From Mycobacterium sp. ELW1 (lineage in GTDB: Bacteria; Actinomycetota; Actinomycetes; Mycobacteriales; Mycobacteriaceae), in assembly GCF_008329905.1 (NCBI RefSeq), contig NZ_CP032155.1, positions 1,364,001 through 1,428,000 on the forward strand: DNA of 64,000 bases, read 5' to 3'. The notes beneath the pieces were generated by a model that saw only the letters and a program-made list of their open reading frames with translations, was not told the DNA's origin and searched no databases. The position numbers were made by a program, and so were the translations under genes. Below are positions 37,029 through 45,820 of the stretch, in pieces (positions within the stretch are counted from its first letter, which is position 1; every line of letters starts with the position of its first letter).

Positions 37029-38023
37029 GAAACCATCTCCTGACGGTGATCTGTGCTGCGATTGTGTGTGCCCCGATCCTCACATCGTGCTCGTCGCTTA
37101 CTATCAACACGTTGCCTTTGCCAGGCAGCAGCTCTCAGGACGGCGCGGAGATCGTGGTGGAGTTTTCCAACGTCCTAAACCTGCCCGATAGGGCGAAGGT
37201 GGTGCTTGACGGCACGCAAGTCGGTGTTGTGTCGAACGTCGCTATCGCCGGTGATCACGTAGACGTCACGGCTCGCATCGATCGTGGAGTGGATGTGCCC
37301 TCCAATGCCCGTGCGGTACTGCAACAGGCCACTGTTCTTGGCGATATTTACCTCGCGTTGGAGCGCGGCCCGAGCGCTGATATGACACGAACGCCGTTGG
37401 CATCCGGTGGACGTATTCCGCTGTCGCAGACGACATCTCCACCCCAGTTGGAGGACACCATTGCCAGTCTGGCGAACTTCATCGGCAGCGGGTCAATCCA
37501 GCGCGCGCAGAACACGCTCATCAGAATTAACAACGTGACGCCTCCCAAGCAGGAGGTACGCCGAGTGGTCTCGCAAGTCACAACCGATCTCCGCCAACTG
37601 TCGGACAACATCGACAACGTCGATCGACTGCTAACCAGCGTCTCCCAAACCGCTGCGGTGTTGGGTACGCACACCCCCCAACTGAGTGTCTGGTTCTCAC
37701 CGGCGGGTATGAAGGGGTTCACCCGTGACATGGAGGTAGCCAATACATTTGGCCGGATATTGCCTTCGTTGGGCTCGATCTATAACGGCGGATACTGGCT
37801 AGTGCCACTTCTCAAGTCTGCTAGCGAAGCCTTTGCGGCAGTGCAGGGCACCAAACAAGCTGTAGAGGCTGAGTACCCGGCATATCGTCGCTTCATCACG
37901 GACTACTTTATGCCGCAGGACAAATATCCAGCCATCAACGTCACATCAATCATCGGACCCGACGGTCGGGAGCTGTCAGGCAACGTCGAGCAGGTCCTCC
38001 GCATGCTTGGAGCGGTCCCGTGA
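37025..38023 (+). CDS. mceE: MceE: Mce lipoprotein subunit
   Basis: A 332-residue MCE lipoprotein. The signal peptide is VICAAIVCAPILTSC with lipobox LTSC at Cys about 21, followed by SSLTINTLPLPGSSS, which matches the usual MceE NSLPLPG motif. MCE domain: IVVEFSNVLNLPDRAKVVLD and GTQVGVVSNVAIAGDHVDVT. ATG 37025 is preferred over the long upstream frame; it overlaps the mceD stop by 4 bases and mceF follows by a 4-base overlap. Confidence 0.94.
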   Translation: MRNHLLTVICAAIVCAPILTSCSSLTINTLPLPGSSSQDGAEIVVEFSNVLNLPDRAKVVLDGTQVGVVSNVAIAGDHVDVTARIDRGVDVPSNARAVLQQATVLGDIYLALERGPSADMTRTPLASGGRIPLSQTTSPPQLEDTIASLANFIGSGSIQRAQNTLIRINNVTPPKQEVRRVVSQVTTDLRQLSDNIDNVDRLLTSVSQTAAVLGTHTPQLSVWFSPAGMKGFTRDMEVANTFGRILPSLGSIYNGGYWLVPLLKSASEAFAAVQGTKQAVEAEYPAYRRFITDYFMPQDKYPAINVTSIIGPDGRELSGNVEQVLRMLGAVP

Positions 38024-38991
38024 TCTTAAGAAACATCGTCGGATTCACCGCTTTCGCGGCCATGATAGTTACTTTCGTTGCCTATATCGGATCGCTGGGC
38101 ATCCGCGTTGTCCCGCCCGACGACCGCGCGAATCTCTCGATGGATGTGTCCAACATCAACAATCTCGTCGTGGACTCGAATGTGCTGCTCCGCGGCGTGG
38201 CGATCGGGAAAGTAAGTAGGATTGACACATCGGTCTCCCACGCAACCGTTCATTTCTACATTGAGAACAGATACAAGGTCCCGGCCAATAGTGTTGTGCG
38301 CCTGGAGAACCTGTCCGCCCTTGGTGAGTCCTATATCGAGCTTGAACCCACCAGCCACGGGGGACCCGCGCTCCAGGACGGGCAACGCATCTCGATGGAC
38401 TTAGTCCGCGAGCCTGCCTCGATATCGGAGCTTGCGGTTAGCGTTGTGCGAGTACTCAACCAGCTTGATCCAGGACAACTTGGACGCGTAATTGACGAAG
38501 TGGATGCAGCGTTGCCCGATCCGGACTCCGTGTTACCCAACTTGCAACGCGCCAGTGTCCTACTCCATAACACCACGACCGACTTGAACGGTCGCGGTAA
38601 ACAGGTGCTGGACAACGCACAGAGCCTGCTTGAGAACGCTGGCTTTGTGGGGCCAGCACTGGCCGATGCTACCCCGGCCCTCCGTGAACTCGGTCCGGCC
38701 ATTCAGCGGCTTTGGAACATGGCCACGAACATTGTCATACGCGATGACTCGCCGGGCAACGTGTATATATTCGGCAAGTTCCTGCAGCGCATCCAGAAGC
38801 TACTAGATGATCGTGCTCCCGATATCCGGGTATTGACAGAGCCATTGATGGCCAACGTCAACGCGATCGCCGCGGCGCTGGGAACTATCAATACGGGTGA
38901 GGTTCTCTCGAATCTGCTGGCGGCGGTGCCAGAGGACGGTGTGATCAACCTGCATGTAACGAACATCGGTGGACAGGGTGGTGGAAGTTAA
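38020..38991 (+). CDS. mceF: MceF: Mce transporter subunit
   Basis: A 323-residue MCE protein and the last of the six. Anchor VGFTAFAAMIVTFVAYIGSL; MCE domain SMDVSNINNLVVDSNVLLRG and VAIGKVSRIDTSVSHATVHF. Somewhat shorter than many MceF proteins, which often have a Pro-rich tail. GTG 38020 overlaps the mceE stop. Followed by an Mce-associated protein gene. Confidence 0.93.
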   Translation: MILRNIVGFTAFAAMIVTFVAYIGSLGIRVVPPDDRANLSMDVSNINNLVVDSNVLLRGVAIGKVSRIDTSVSHATVHFYIENRYKVPANSVVRLENLSALGESYIELEPTSHGGPALQDGQRISMDLVREPASISELAVSVVRVLNQLDPGQLGRVIDEVDAALPDPDSVLPNLQRASVLLHNTTTDLNGRGKQVLDNAQSLLENAGFVGPALADATPALRELGPAIQRLWNMATNIVIRDDSPGNVYIFGKFLQRIQKLLDDRAPDIRVLTEPLMANVNAIAAALGTINTGEVLSNLLAAVPEDGVINLHVTNIGGQGGGS

Positions 38992-39032
38992 TGTGTCCAG
39001 CCGCCGATCGCAACGATGACGGAGGAACAGAA

Positions 39033-39689
39033 ATGGCAAAGGTAACCGCTACTGCGAACTACGACATTGCTGCCGCTGACCCGGCCAGCGCCGAGAATGG
39101 GTCGACGGACAACGGAAATGAAGATGGCTCGGCAAGTTCCGCCGCGCCCAAGGCGGCGGCCACCGGTCGTCGAATTTCGATCTCTCTCCGCGGGCTTGCT
39201 GTGGTGGTCGTGATCATCGGTTTGATCGCTGCATTGGGCGTCATGACGTGGATGTACCTCGGCGCCAGGTCTGAGCTCAGAGCTCAAGCGGCCCTGACCG
39301 CGGGAGATAAGCGTGCCGAACAGGTCGCGCTTGACTACGCAGTAAACGCCGCGATTATGGATTTCAAAGACCTAGGGCCATGGAAGCAAAACCTGACGAA
39401 GGGCACAACACCCGAACTCAATGATAAGCTGACGAAGGCTGCAACAGCGATGGAGCAAATACTGCTTCCGATGCAATGGAGTTCGCAAGCGAAGCCGCTA
39501 GCAGCAAAAGTTCGGTCAAGAGACAACGGTGTGTACATCGTCGATGCCTTCGTCAGCGTCATGACGAAAACTGTTCAGGCAGCAGATAACCTGCAGTCTA
39601 CGGCGACCTACGCGATCACGATCGATAGCAACAACAACTGGCTGATTAGCGACGTCGGCGGGATCGCCTCGGTCGTCGGCGACAAGTGA
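39033..39689 (+). CDS. Mce-associated membrane protein (Mas type)
   Basis: A 218-residue protein with an Ala/Glu/Ser-rich cytoplasmic N-terminus, one membrane segment LAVVVVIIGLIAALGVMTWM and an exported domain of the VirB8-like/NTF2-like Mas type (AEQVALDYAVNAAIMDFKDL). Mas proteins accompany mce operons and stabilise the transporter. ATG 39033 has ggagga upstream. A start at 38991 that overlaps the mceF stop (TAATG) is also possible. Last gene of the mce operon. Confidence 0.88.
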   Translation: MAKVTATANYDIAAADPASAENGSTDNGNEDGSASSAAPKAAATGRRISISLRGLAVVVVIIGLIAALGVMTWMYLGARSELRAQAALTAGDKRAEQVALDYAVNAAIMDFKDLGPWKQNLTKGTTPELNDKLTKAATAMEQILLPMQWSSQAKPLAAKVRSRDNGVYIVDAFVSVMTKTVQAADNLQSTATYAITIDSNNNWLISDVGGIASVVGDK

Positions 39690-40046
39690 AGTCCGATTTA
39701 CCGCCGAGGCCAACCACTTTCATCGAGATTTTCGCCAGGCTCGGACAGATTGACATGGTGACGTTGTGTGCGGCCGTTTAGATGTGGGCATTCCATGGCG
39801 ACGAACAAACTGCCGCATAGTCTGAGCGGTTCCCGTACAAATCTGAGCGGTTCCCGTATCAATTTTATATTGCTGCCGCGGCGTGAAGAGAATCGGGGTA
39901 TCGCACGAAGGTGGCGAAAGGATTGGGCGACTGATCGAGTGAACACTCACGAATCCGTTGCTATGGGGTGACCGTTGAGGTATCGGGGTGTATCCCAACC
40001 CATAACTGGGGCGGGTTCGGTGTCCGTCTCTACACCCGTCGACCTG
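39690..40046. repeat. Intergenic region after mce with a tandem direct repeat
   Basis: A 357-bp gap between convergent genes. tctgagcggttcccgta occurs at 39821-39837 and again at 39842-39858 (perfect, 21-bp period). No supported gene. It may be part of a mobile-element end or a protein-binding array. Confidence 0.5.
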
Positions 40047-40664
40047 TCAGTCGCAGACGTGTGATCGCTCAATCCTGCTGGCCCAGTGTTTGACTCGCTG
40101 TTGCGAAGGGCCGTAGATCCATGCCGTGTTTCGAGCTCTGATGCCCACGCCCGTGTTTGATAGGTGTTGCCATAGCCGATAGAAGCTTTCTCCTTGGTAC
40201 AAGGGGAAATAGGTGTCGCCGGCGAAGTCTTGGCTCTGGGTCAGAGCCTGGGCGCGCGGTGCGAGAAATGCCACAGATTGCTCGATATTCGCCGCAACAG
40301 CGTCTGCATGTATCTGGATCCCCGGTACCGTCCAGTCGTTGTTGGCTTGGAGCAGGTCAAATCCAAATTCATCCATCTGGCGACGCAGCAGCAGGTATTG
40401 GGCGTTGAACCATTGACACATCTCGCGCTCAGCAGTGATGTCTGCATCGGTCACGTTCTTCTGCGTGGCGTCATATGGAAACGGAAACTTCGGTGCCCAC
40501 CCGTCGACCGTAGGAGTAAACGACGGAAGTGCCGGAGGGGGCGGCTCCGATGGATCCGCGTGCGCAGTTTCGCCCAACAGCGACAACGTGAGCGCGAGGC
40601 CACACGACAAAGCAACCGACATCCTCTTGCCGGCAGCTTTGCACACTGCGACTAGTTGGGGCAT
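40047..40664 (-). CDS. Predicted secreted protein
   Basis: A 205-residue protein with a signal peptide: basic start, hydrophobic VALSCGLALTLSLLGETAHA and a cleavage site before DPSEPPPPA. The mature part is Pro-rich and then helical with conserved-looking segments REMCQWFNAQYLLLRRQMDE and IQIHADAVAANIEQSVAFLA. Family not recognised. ATG 40664 is fixed by ggagg eight bases upstream. An 18-bp near-palindrome lies 45 bp upstream of the start. Confidence 0.75.
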   Translation of the reverse strand: MPQLVAVCKAAGKRMSVALSCGLALTLSLLGETAHADPSEPPPPALPSFTPTVDGWAPKFPFPYDATQKNVTDADITAEREMCQWFNAQYLLLRRQMDEFGFDLLQANNDWTVPGIQIHADAVAANIEQSVAFLAPRAQALTQSQDFAGDTYFPLYQGESFYRLWQHLSNTGVGIRARNTAWIYGPSQQRVKHWASRIERSHVCD

Positions 40665-40708
40665 ACGAACCTCCGGGGACACTAGGGTTGGCAACAACCA
40701 TGATAGTT

Positions 40709-40726
40709 CGACCGTCCAGACGGTCG
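40709..40726. promoter_or_regulatory. Operator-like palindrome, site 1 of 3
   Basis: cgaccgtccagacggtcg: 8-bp arms, mismatched only at the centre. It lies 45 bp upstream of the secreted-protein gene start at 40664. Nearly identical to the sites at 57116 and 63881. Confidence 0.6.
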
Positions 40727-40953
40727 GTACGGATTCGCGTGGTTACACTCAACGCGAGATGGCATCGGCGACCACCCCTGGTTAGTGATTCACGCGGTGC
40801 GGCCGTTGCTCAGAACCACCCAAGTCGCTCGCCGCGGGACGGCGCGACCGAATGCGAACCTGTAGCTGGCGGCGCCGAGCGGTCATCGTGCCCAGATGTG
40901 GTGCGAGGATTGGGAGATCGCGCTAGGACAGGTCCCGCCGGCGGCGCGACCGG

Positions 40954-41781
40954 CTACTTGACGGCAGCGCCTCCGTCCACCGGCAGGTTTACCCCGGTGA
41001 TAAAGCGCGCTTCGTCCGAACATAGCCAAGCGACAGCGGCGGAGACATCGCGGGGTTCCACCCATGGGATGGGCAGTATCTGCAGACTCGAGAAGGCCGC
41101 TTCGCAGTCTTCTCGAGTTGGGTTCTCTAGGTCCGGGCGAAACATCCGATACGTCGCTTTATTTAGCACCATGTCGGTACAGACGGTCGTGGGGTGCACT
41201 GAGTTGACGCGGATGTTGTACGGACCGAGTTCGATTGCTAGTGCTTTGGTGATACCCACGAGGGCGGACTTTGCTGCTACGTAGGGCAGCGCATTTGCCG
41301 CGGGGCGGATACCGACCAACGAGCTCGTCAGTACGACCACCCCGGATTTAGCCTCGATCATCGAGGGGATCACGGCACGCACAACGTGCCAGACGCCGCT
41401 GAGATTGACGGCGATGGTGTCGTCCCACTGGTCAGGGGTGACCTCGGGTGCCGGTGCGTAGCTCAAGATCCCGGCGTTTGCACTGAGGATATCGATACGC
41501 CCGAAAGTCTCGAGCGTGCGGACAACTGCCTTTTCGACCGCATTTCGGTCGCGCACATCGGCGTTGACGGCCAGAGCACGGCGGCCCTCGCCCTCGACGA
41601 GGCGCACGGTCTCTAGCAGATCTTCATTCGTCGCCAGGGGATAGGCAACCGAGCCTATGTCACCATCGAAATCGATCACCACGACGTCCGCGCCCTCGCG
41701 CGCAAGCCGGACCGCGTGGGATCGGCCTTGGCCGCGTCCAGCACCCGTAATGACGGCCACCTTGCCTGAGGCGCTACCCAT
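40954..41781 (-). CDS. Mycofactocin-type short-chain dehydrogenase
   Basis: A 275-residue SDR. N-terminal GAGRGQGRSHAVRLAREGAD and the inserted segment DIGSVAYPLATNEDLLETVR are the marks of the mycofactocin-coupled SDR subfamily, which holds its NAD tightly and passes electrons to mycofactocin. Active site: serine in VVLTSSLVG, YVAAK motif. The C-terminus FITGVNLPVDGG is normal. It would oxidise an alcohol from the pathway. No mycofactocin biosynthesis genes are in the window; they would have to be elsewhere. Divergent from the DUF35-thiolase-P450 operon. Confidence 0.9.
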   Translation of the reverse strand: MGSASGKVAVITGAGRGQGRSHAVRLAREGADVVVIDFDGDIGSVAYPLATNEDLLETVRLVEGEGRRALAVNADVRDRNAVEKAVVRTLETFGRIDILSANAGILSYAPAPEVTPDQWDDTIAVNLSGVWHVVRAVIPSMIEAKSGVVVLTSSLVGIRPAANALPYVAAKSALVGITKALAIELGPYNIRVNSVHPTTVCTDMVLNKATYRMFRPDLENPTREDCEAAFSSLQILPIPWVEPRDVSAAVAWLCSDEARFITGVNLPVDGGAAVK

Positions 41782-41980
41782 CCGCTGCCCTTCCCCGTTG
41801 AGTCGTGCACGTATCCAGAGGGAGTGTGCCCCGCGTCACGAAACGTGTCAAACATCGTTCAATGATTGACAACATGAACCATCGTTATTCTGTGAAAAGG
41901 TACTCAACAACGTTGACAGGATGTGTTAGATTCCACTCTCGACGTGATTAGTGACCGGCATCATCGAGGGGATAGCCAGA
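41782..41980. promoter_or_regulatory. Divergent promoter region with inverted repeats
   Basis: AT-rich stretch between the SDR and the DUF35 gene. tgtcaa (41846-41851) and ttgaca (41866-41871) form an inverted repeat. tcaacaacgttga at 41904-41916 is a second, imperfectly symmetric site that closely matches tcaacattgttga at 50600-50612 upstream of the Rieske oxygenase gene. Confidence 0.5.
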
Positions 41981-42427
41981 GTGGCAAGAGACCGCAACTT
42001 TCATGCGGACTTCGCCTCGCGAGTCGATTCGCCCTACTGGGCAGGGCTGGCGCGCGGCGAATTGACGATCCAACGTTGCGCCAACTGCGGGCAATGGATC
42101 TGGCCAGCAGAGTGGCGGTGCGGCGAGTGCGGTTCGTACGACTTTGATTGGCCCACGCTGCCGATGGTTGGTGAGGTGTACACCTGGACGCGTACCCACT
42201 ACGCGTTCGTCCCGGATATGCCGGTTCCGCTTACGCATGTGCTGGTGGCGCTTCGCTGGGCGGCCGGGCGTCGGGTTCTGGGTCTCCTAACTGGTAGTGG
42301 CGACGGCTTGCGTATCGGGGCCCAGGTCGAGGGCTACGTCGAATCAGCTTCTGCTCGCACACGCGATCTTCCCGTGGTTCGCTGGCGGCTCGTACCCGAA
42401 AACCAGCCAGCGCGGGTGCAAGCGTGA
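41981..42427 (+). CDS. DUF35 OB-fold / zinc-ribbon protein
   Basis: A 148-residue DUF35 protein. Zinc ribbon CANCGQWIWPAEWRCGECG near residue 33; OB fold with VGEVYTWTRTHYAFVPDM. GTG 41981 is preferred because gaggggat lies 8 bases upstream; a start at 41951 would add ten residues without a ribosome-binding site. Overlaps the thiolase start by 4 bases, so the two are surely made as a pair. Confidence 0.88.
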   Translation: MARDRNFHADFASRVDSPYWAGLARGELTIQRCANCGQWIWPAEWRCGECGSYDFDWPTLPMVGEVYTWTRTHYAFVPDMPVPLTHVLVALRWAAGRRVLGLLTGSGDGLRIGAQVEGYVESASARTRDLPVVRWRLVPENQPARVQA

Positions 42428-43605
42428 GCCCAGCTACACATCATCGGTTTCGGGGCAGGGTTGCTGCCATCGGCCTGGGTGAGACGCCTTACTACAGGCG
42501 AGGTACCGCGCCTGATGCCGAACGCAAACTCTGCTTGAAAGCGATCGTCGCAGCCTGTGACGATGCCGGAATCGATCCGCGGGACGTTGATGGCTTTTCG
42601 TCGTACGGTGCGGACGAGAACGAGGCACCACGGCTACTGGCCGCTCTAGGTACTCGCGAACTGCATTGGTCGACGCTTATCTGGGGTGGTGGCGGAGGCG
42701 GCAGCGCGGGCGCGCTCGTCGCCGCTGCCAGTGCGATCATCAGCGGACAGGCAGAGACGGTTGTCGTATATCGCGCCTCGGCGGAGAGTTCCAGCGGCCG
42801 ACTGCTGAATAAAGTTAGCGAAGGGTATTTCGGACTAAATTACCTCGCGCACGCGATGGATTCACCAGCGCAGGCCCTCGCGCTGTACTCGCAGCGCCAG
42901 ATCGAGCATGATGGCGTCGCTCATTCGGCATTTCGCGCACTTGCGCTGGCCTCCTATTACCATGCCCAGAACAACCCGCGCGCTGTTGCATATGGCAAGC
43001 CGTTAGATGCGACAACCTACGATCTGTCGCGAATGGTCGCTGAACCGTACCGCCTATTTGATTGCTCGCGGGAGAACGATGCCGCCGCGGCGGTGGTACT
43101 GACGTCCGCCGAACGCGCGGCGGACCTGGTTGCAAAACCAGCGTATCTACTTGGAGCTGCGTTCGGTAGCGGACCTCGGTGGGGCGAGCTCGATGGCAAT
43201 CACGATCCGATCACAAGCGGTGGATTTCGTGAGGTCGCCGCGCGCGTGTGGGAGCAAAGTGGTTACGGCCCAACCGATATCGACGTCGCGCAGATCTATC
43301 TAAACTTCACTGGACCCGGTGTCGCGGCGCTGATTGATCATGGTTTCTGCACTGCTGCCGAAACGGCCGAGAAGCTCGTTTTCGAGAACCTGATCGCGCC
43401 GGCTGGATGGCTGCCCGTGAATACCTCCGGTGGCGATATCGCCGAGGGCTTTGTCCACGGGATGGGCAACACATTGGAGGCGATCCGTCAAATTCGAGGC
43501 GATTCGCCCAACCAAGTTCCCGATGCACATTTATCGCTGCTTACCGGGGGGCCTATGGCCGAATTGGTCAGCAGTGCCCTGTTTGGTTCTGTCGACACCC
43601 TCTAA
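42424..43605 (+). CDS. Thiolase-like (Ltp/SCP-x type) protein
   Basis: A 393-residue thiolase-superfamily protein closely related to that at 15372-16544: shared GETPYYRRGTAPDAERK, GTRELHWSTLIWGGGGGG, DCSRENDAAAAVVLTS and PVNTSGGDIAEGFVHGM. It is presumed to act with the preceding DUF35 protein in cleaving an acyl-CoA (retro-aldol or thiolytic). It is followed 23 bases later by a P450. The gene order DUF35-thiolase-P450 here and P450-DUF35-thiolase in the left block suggest duplication and rearrangement of one module. Confidence 0.87.
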   Translation: MSPATHHRFRGRVAAIGLGETPYYRRGTAPDAERKLCLKAIVAACDDAGIDPRDVDGFSSYGADENEAPRLLAALGTRELHWSTLIWGGGGGGSAGALVAAASAIISGQAETVVVYRASAESSSGRLLNKVSEGYFGLNYLAHAMDSPAQALALYSQRQIEHDGVAHSAFRALALASYYHAQNNPRAVAYGKPLDATTYDLSRMVAEPYRLFDCSRENDAAAAVVLTSAERAADLVAKPAYLLGAAFGSGPRWGELDGNHDPITSGGFREVAARVWEQSGYGPTDIDVAQIYLNFTGPGVAALIDHGFCTAAETAEKLVFENLIAPAGWLPVNTSGGDIAEGFVHGMGNTLEAIRQIRGDSPNQVPDAHLSLLTGGPMAELVSSALFGSVDTL

Positions 43606-43628
43606 ATTTTGGAAAGGACGGTTCAACG

Positions 43629-44933
43629 ATGACCTCTTCTGCGGATGTAGACGAGTTGGCCCGGAAATTCGATCATCACAGCAGCGACTATGCGCGAGAC
43701 CCATGGAGTATCAACCATGCTTTGGTCCAGCAATGTCCTGTTGCCCACAGCGAACAACACGGTGGTTTCTGGTATGTGACCGGCTACGAAGAGGTGCGGC
43801 AGGTTGCAATGGACGACAAGACCTTCTCCGCTCGACATGACCTTCCCAATGGCTCGACAGCGTACGAGGGGATAAGCCTTCCCGGTTATCCGATGAGGAC
43901 AGGGTTCATCGAAACGGATCCGCCTCTCTCCACCGCATGGCGCAAGCCGTTCAACAGGTATTTCAGTATGGCTGCAGCCGAGGCGATGCGCCCGCAGGTA
44001 AGGCGGTACGCATCGTGGTGTCTGGATCAAAAGATCGAATCCGGAGAGATGGACCTGGTTCTCGACTACAGCGGTCCTGTACCGGCCATCGTTACATTGA
44101 AGCTGGTCGGACTACCGACCGACGATTGGAAGACATTTTCAGACGCATCGCACCGTATTGTCTCGCTTCCTCCGGATAGCCCCGAACGTGCGCAAGCGAT
44201 GGCCGATCACGCTGAGCTCTTTGCGCAGATTCCCGAGATTGCTGCGAAACGCAGGAGCGACCCGCGAGATGACTTGATCACTGTGGTCACGCAGATGGAA
44301 CTGGAAGGTGCCCCACCGAGCACAGAGACTTTGGTCGAGACAATCTTGCTGCTCGTGCAGGGTGGTGTCGATACGACGTCCAACCTAGTTGGCCACGCGT
44401 TGCGTTACCTGGCCGAACACCCGCTGGACCGCCAGCGACTGATCGATGATCCAACCCGAATTCCTGCGGCGATCGAGGAGTTTCTGCGTTTCTACTCGCC
44501 AGTTCAGACAATCGCGCGCACCGCCACTCGAGACACTGAGCTCGGCGGGTGCCCGATCCGCGAGGGAGATCGACTTCTCGTCTCGTGGGCTGGGGCAAAC
44601 CTTGACGAACGTGTGTGGGCCGATCCGCTAAAGGTAGTGCTCGATCGCAAGCCGAACCGCCAGACGTCCTTCGGCATCGGTGTACACCGCTGCCTGGGTG
44701 CCAACCTAGCGAACGTCATGATCGAGGAAATGCTAGCCGAGGTGCTGCAGCGCATCCCTGATTACCAGATCACTGGCCCGGTCTCAAGTTATGCCACTAT
44801 CGGAATTATCCACGGAATCGAAGCACTACCAGTCCGTTTCAGAGCTGGGCATCGTATTGCCGAGCCCGGTATCGAACTCAGAGACCTCGATGATGTCTCG
44901 TCTGGGCAGCGGCGCGATGGGCTGAGGGGTTGA
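43629..44933 (+). CDS. Cytochrome P450
   Basis: A 434-residue P450 with all canonical motifs: I-helix VQGGVDTTSNLV (acid present), K-helix IEEFLRFYSPVQTIAR, heme loop FGIGVHRCLGANLANVM. ATG 43629 is chosen because ggaaagga precedes it; the ORF upstream overlaps the thiolase and is spurious. The C-terminal 25 residues after FRAGHRIAEP are an extra tail. It is probably the hydroxylase of the plus-strand operon. No adjacent ferredoxin. Confidence 0.92.
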   Translation: MTSSADVDELARKFDHHSSDYARDPWSINHALVQQCPVAHSEQHGGFWYVTGYEEVRQVAMDDKTFSARHDLPNGSTAYEGISLPGYPMRTGFIETDPPLSTAWRKPFNRYFSMAAAEAMRPQVRRYASWCLDQKIESGEMDLVLDYSGPVPAIVTLKLVGLPTDDWKTFSDASHRIVSLPPDSPERAQAMADHAELFAQIPEIAAKRRSDPRDDLITVVTQMELEGAPPSTETLVETILLLVQGGVDTTSNLVGHALRYLAEHPLDRQRLIDDPTRIPAAIEEFLRFYSPVQTIARTATRDTELGGCPIREGDRLLVSWAGANLDERVWADPLKVVLDRKPNRQTSFGIGVHRCLGANLANVMIEEMLAEVLQRIPDYQITGPVSSYATIGIIHGIEALPVRFRAGHRIAEPGIELRDLDDVSSGQRRDGLRG

Positions 44934-45017
44934 CTCGATCGGTGCACCTCTCACTAGCTGGCGATTACCGGTCGACCATGCAGACGGACCGCCGGTTGTC
45001 AGTGCAGACCGCCACTC

Positions 45018-45818
45018 ATGTCTGATATGGCCGTTCGTGGGGCACGGGCCCTCGTGGCGGATGTGCTCTGCGTGATCGATGCTCTCAGTGATCAGGAATG
45101 GCAGGCGCAGAGCGCCTGCCCCGGGTGGCAGGTGCGAGACGTGATCACCCATCTGGCTGCGTTCTTCGAGATGCTCGCTGATCCTGCCGCGTTCAAACCG
45201 ATGACCCCAGACGACTCGGCGGAGGCTGCGAACGAGGACATCGTTGCGGCTCGGCGCCACCACACCATTGCGCAAGTGCGCCACGATTACCGAAGCTGGT
45301 CAACACGAGGTTTGGAAGTGCTGGCAGCCTTGGAGAACCCAGCGATCTCAAACAAGGTCGTGTGTATGGGCGACATCGGGAGTTACCCGCTGTCGGCCAT
45401 GAGCGAAGCAGTGTGCTTCGACCACCTATGCCATGTGGTGCTCGACCTGCTGGAACCGCGAGGTCCGATCGTGCGGGCGCGCTCGCCGATGGACTTTGTT
45501 CGGCTAGCGCCCGCGCTCGACTGGATGCTGCGCGGTCTCCCCACGATGTCGGGCCCCGACTTGGCGGCCGCACTCGATCAACCCGTGATGTTGGAACTGT
45601 CAGGCCCTGGGGGTAGGCGAATGGAGATTGCTAGGGCTGGTGCTACGGAGGTGCGGATTGCGCCGGCTGAGGCGATTAGTTCAGAAGACATTGTGTACAG
45701 CGATGCCGAGGCCTTCCTGGCGTGGGCAACTCGTCGGAGCTCATGGCGCGGGCTGGTTCGCCTCAGCGGAGACAAGAATCGTCTCGTGCGCGTTCTCGAC
45801 CGGATAAGGGTTGTGTAG
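45018..45818 (+). CDS. Mycothiol-dependent maleylpyruvate isomerase-like (MDMPI/DinB) protein
   Basis: A 266-residue protein with the N-terminal DinB-like metal-binding fold of MDMPI proteins: QSACPGWQVRDVITHLAAF near residues 30-48 (His ligand) and a second histidine pair in CFDHLCHVVLDLLE. The C-terminal domain LVRLSGDKNRLVRVLDRIRV is also typical. These proteins use mycothiol in isomerase or transferase reactions, but many members have unknown substrates. It lies two bases before the acyl-CoA synthetase gene. Start could be ATG 45018 or 45027. Confidence 0.75.
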   Translation: MSDMAVRGARALVADVLCVIDALSDQEWQAQSACPGWQVRDVITHLAAFFEMLADPAAFKPMTPDDSAEAANEDIVAARRHHTIAQVRHDYRSWSTRGLEVLAALENPAISNKVVCMGDIGSYPLSAMSEAVCFDHLCHVVLDLLEPRGPIVRARSPMDFVRLAPALDWMLRGLPTMSGPDLAAALDQPVMLELSGPGGRRMEIARAGATEVRIAPAEAISSEDIVYSDAEAFLAWATRRSSWRGLVRLSGDKNRLVRVLDRIRVV

Positions 45819-45820
45819 GT

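Noticed and set aside
30941..39689. Identity as the Mce4 sterol importer
   Set aside because: No ring-degradation or cholesterol side-chain genes nearby and motifs are not specific enough; left as an unassigned mce type.
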